Of a stretch of 25,147 nucleotides of DNA, positions 24,922 through 25,147 are shown piece by piece (position 1 is the stretch's first letter; each line of letters opens with the position of its first letter). Origin of the DNA: Pleurocapsa sp. MO_226.B13 (GTDB lineage Bacteria > Cyanobacteriota > Cyanobacteriia > Cyanobacteriales > Xenococcaceae); NCBI GenBank assembly GCA_030064795.1, contig JASJEI010000169.1:1-25147 (forward strand), written 5' to 3'. The position numbers were made by a program, and so were the translations under genes. Below the pieces are notes generated by a model. It saw only the letters and a list, made by a program, of their open reading frames with translations. It made no database searches and was not told the DNA's origin.

Positions 24922-25065
24922 AAAACTTAATTTATTTCTAGATTTTACTGGCGATCGTCATCGATAGTTTATTTGCTGTCATCAAGGGGAGACTTCCAAT
25001 ACTGTTCGGATAAGTCTTATTTTCCTCTCCCCCGAGAGAAAACCTGGTCAAAGTTGGTCAGCCTT

Positions 25066-25131
25066 CGCCGACCGCCCCTACGAATTTGGGGACTTTGACA
25101 CGCTTACCCCTCACAATTGGGGCGGTCGGCG
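25066..25131. repeat. Inverted repeat CGCCGACCGCCCC
   Basis: CGCCGACCGCCCC (25066-25078) and its exact reverse complement GGGGCGGTCGGCG (25119-25131) enclose 40 bp that also contain AATTTGGGG and CCCCTCACAATT, partly complementary. This 13-bp GC-rich foldback lies downstream of nothing coding in the window and may belong to the next intergenic repeat cluster beyond the edge. Confidence 0.7.
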
Positions 25132-25147
25132 GGCAATAACCTCTGGC

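Overview
The window is AT-rich chromosomal DNA of a cyanobacterium. The evidence is the abundance of HIP1-type octamers (GCGATCGC, often GGCGATCGC), several protein families typical of cyanobacteria (orphan RnfD-like protein next to a DUF2330 protein, CtpA-type protease, PII, several Crp/Fnr regulators), and intergenic DNA built from heptamer repeats and compound palindromes. The style suggests a unicellular or baeocytous lineage (Pleurocapsales/Chroococcales-like), but the genus is inference.

Left part (1-2900): the 3' end of gyrB is followed, directly after its stop codon, by what looks like one end of a Tn7-like transposon: TGT, four 20-bp repeats, then an inward-reading tnsA-like gene. 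This tnsA fragment is cut by an ISAzo13-like IS (538-1845, TA on both sides, transposase broken by three frameshifts). On the other side of the IS lies a metallophosphoesterase cut at its C-terminus. The simplest reading is a decayed gyrB-associated Tn7-like element that lost its middle through IS-mediated deletion.

Region 2985-7300: core and membrane genes, mostly on the minus strand: a DUF389 membrane protein, TspO/MBR protein, a small exported protein and murD; a pterin-4a-carbinolamine dehydratase gene is divergent on the plus strand.

Region 7355-10168: a ZorB/MotB-like OmpA-domain protein and the C-terminal tail of its probable ZorA/MotA-like partner, beheaded by a second, apparently intact ISAzo13-family element (8551-9903, 411-aa transposase). 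This is a broken proton-channel/OmpA pair of the Zorya or MotAB kind.

Region 10169-17185: a Crp/Fnr regulator, a divergent PII paralogue (TTG start, Gln39 to Arg and Ser49 to Ala), a CAP-domain protein with a long acidic tail and no signal peptide, a CYTH phosphatase/cyclase-fold protein, a TIGR04282-type glycosyltransferase, then the RnfD-like membrane protein and the DUF2330 exported protein, separated by a nest of inverted repeats.

Right part (17468-25147): ligA, two tandem Crp/Fnr paralogues, rpmF (58 aa, minus strand), an unrecognised 258-aa protein, a Ctp-type S41 protease and a Nudix hydrolase. No rRNA, tRNA or CRISPR array was seen.
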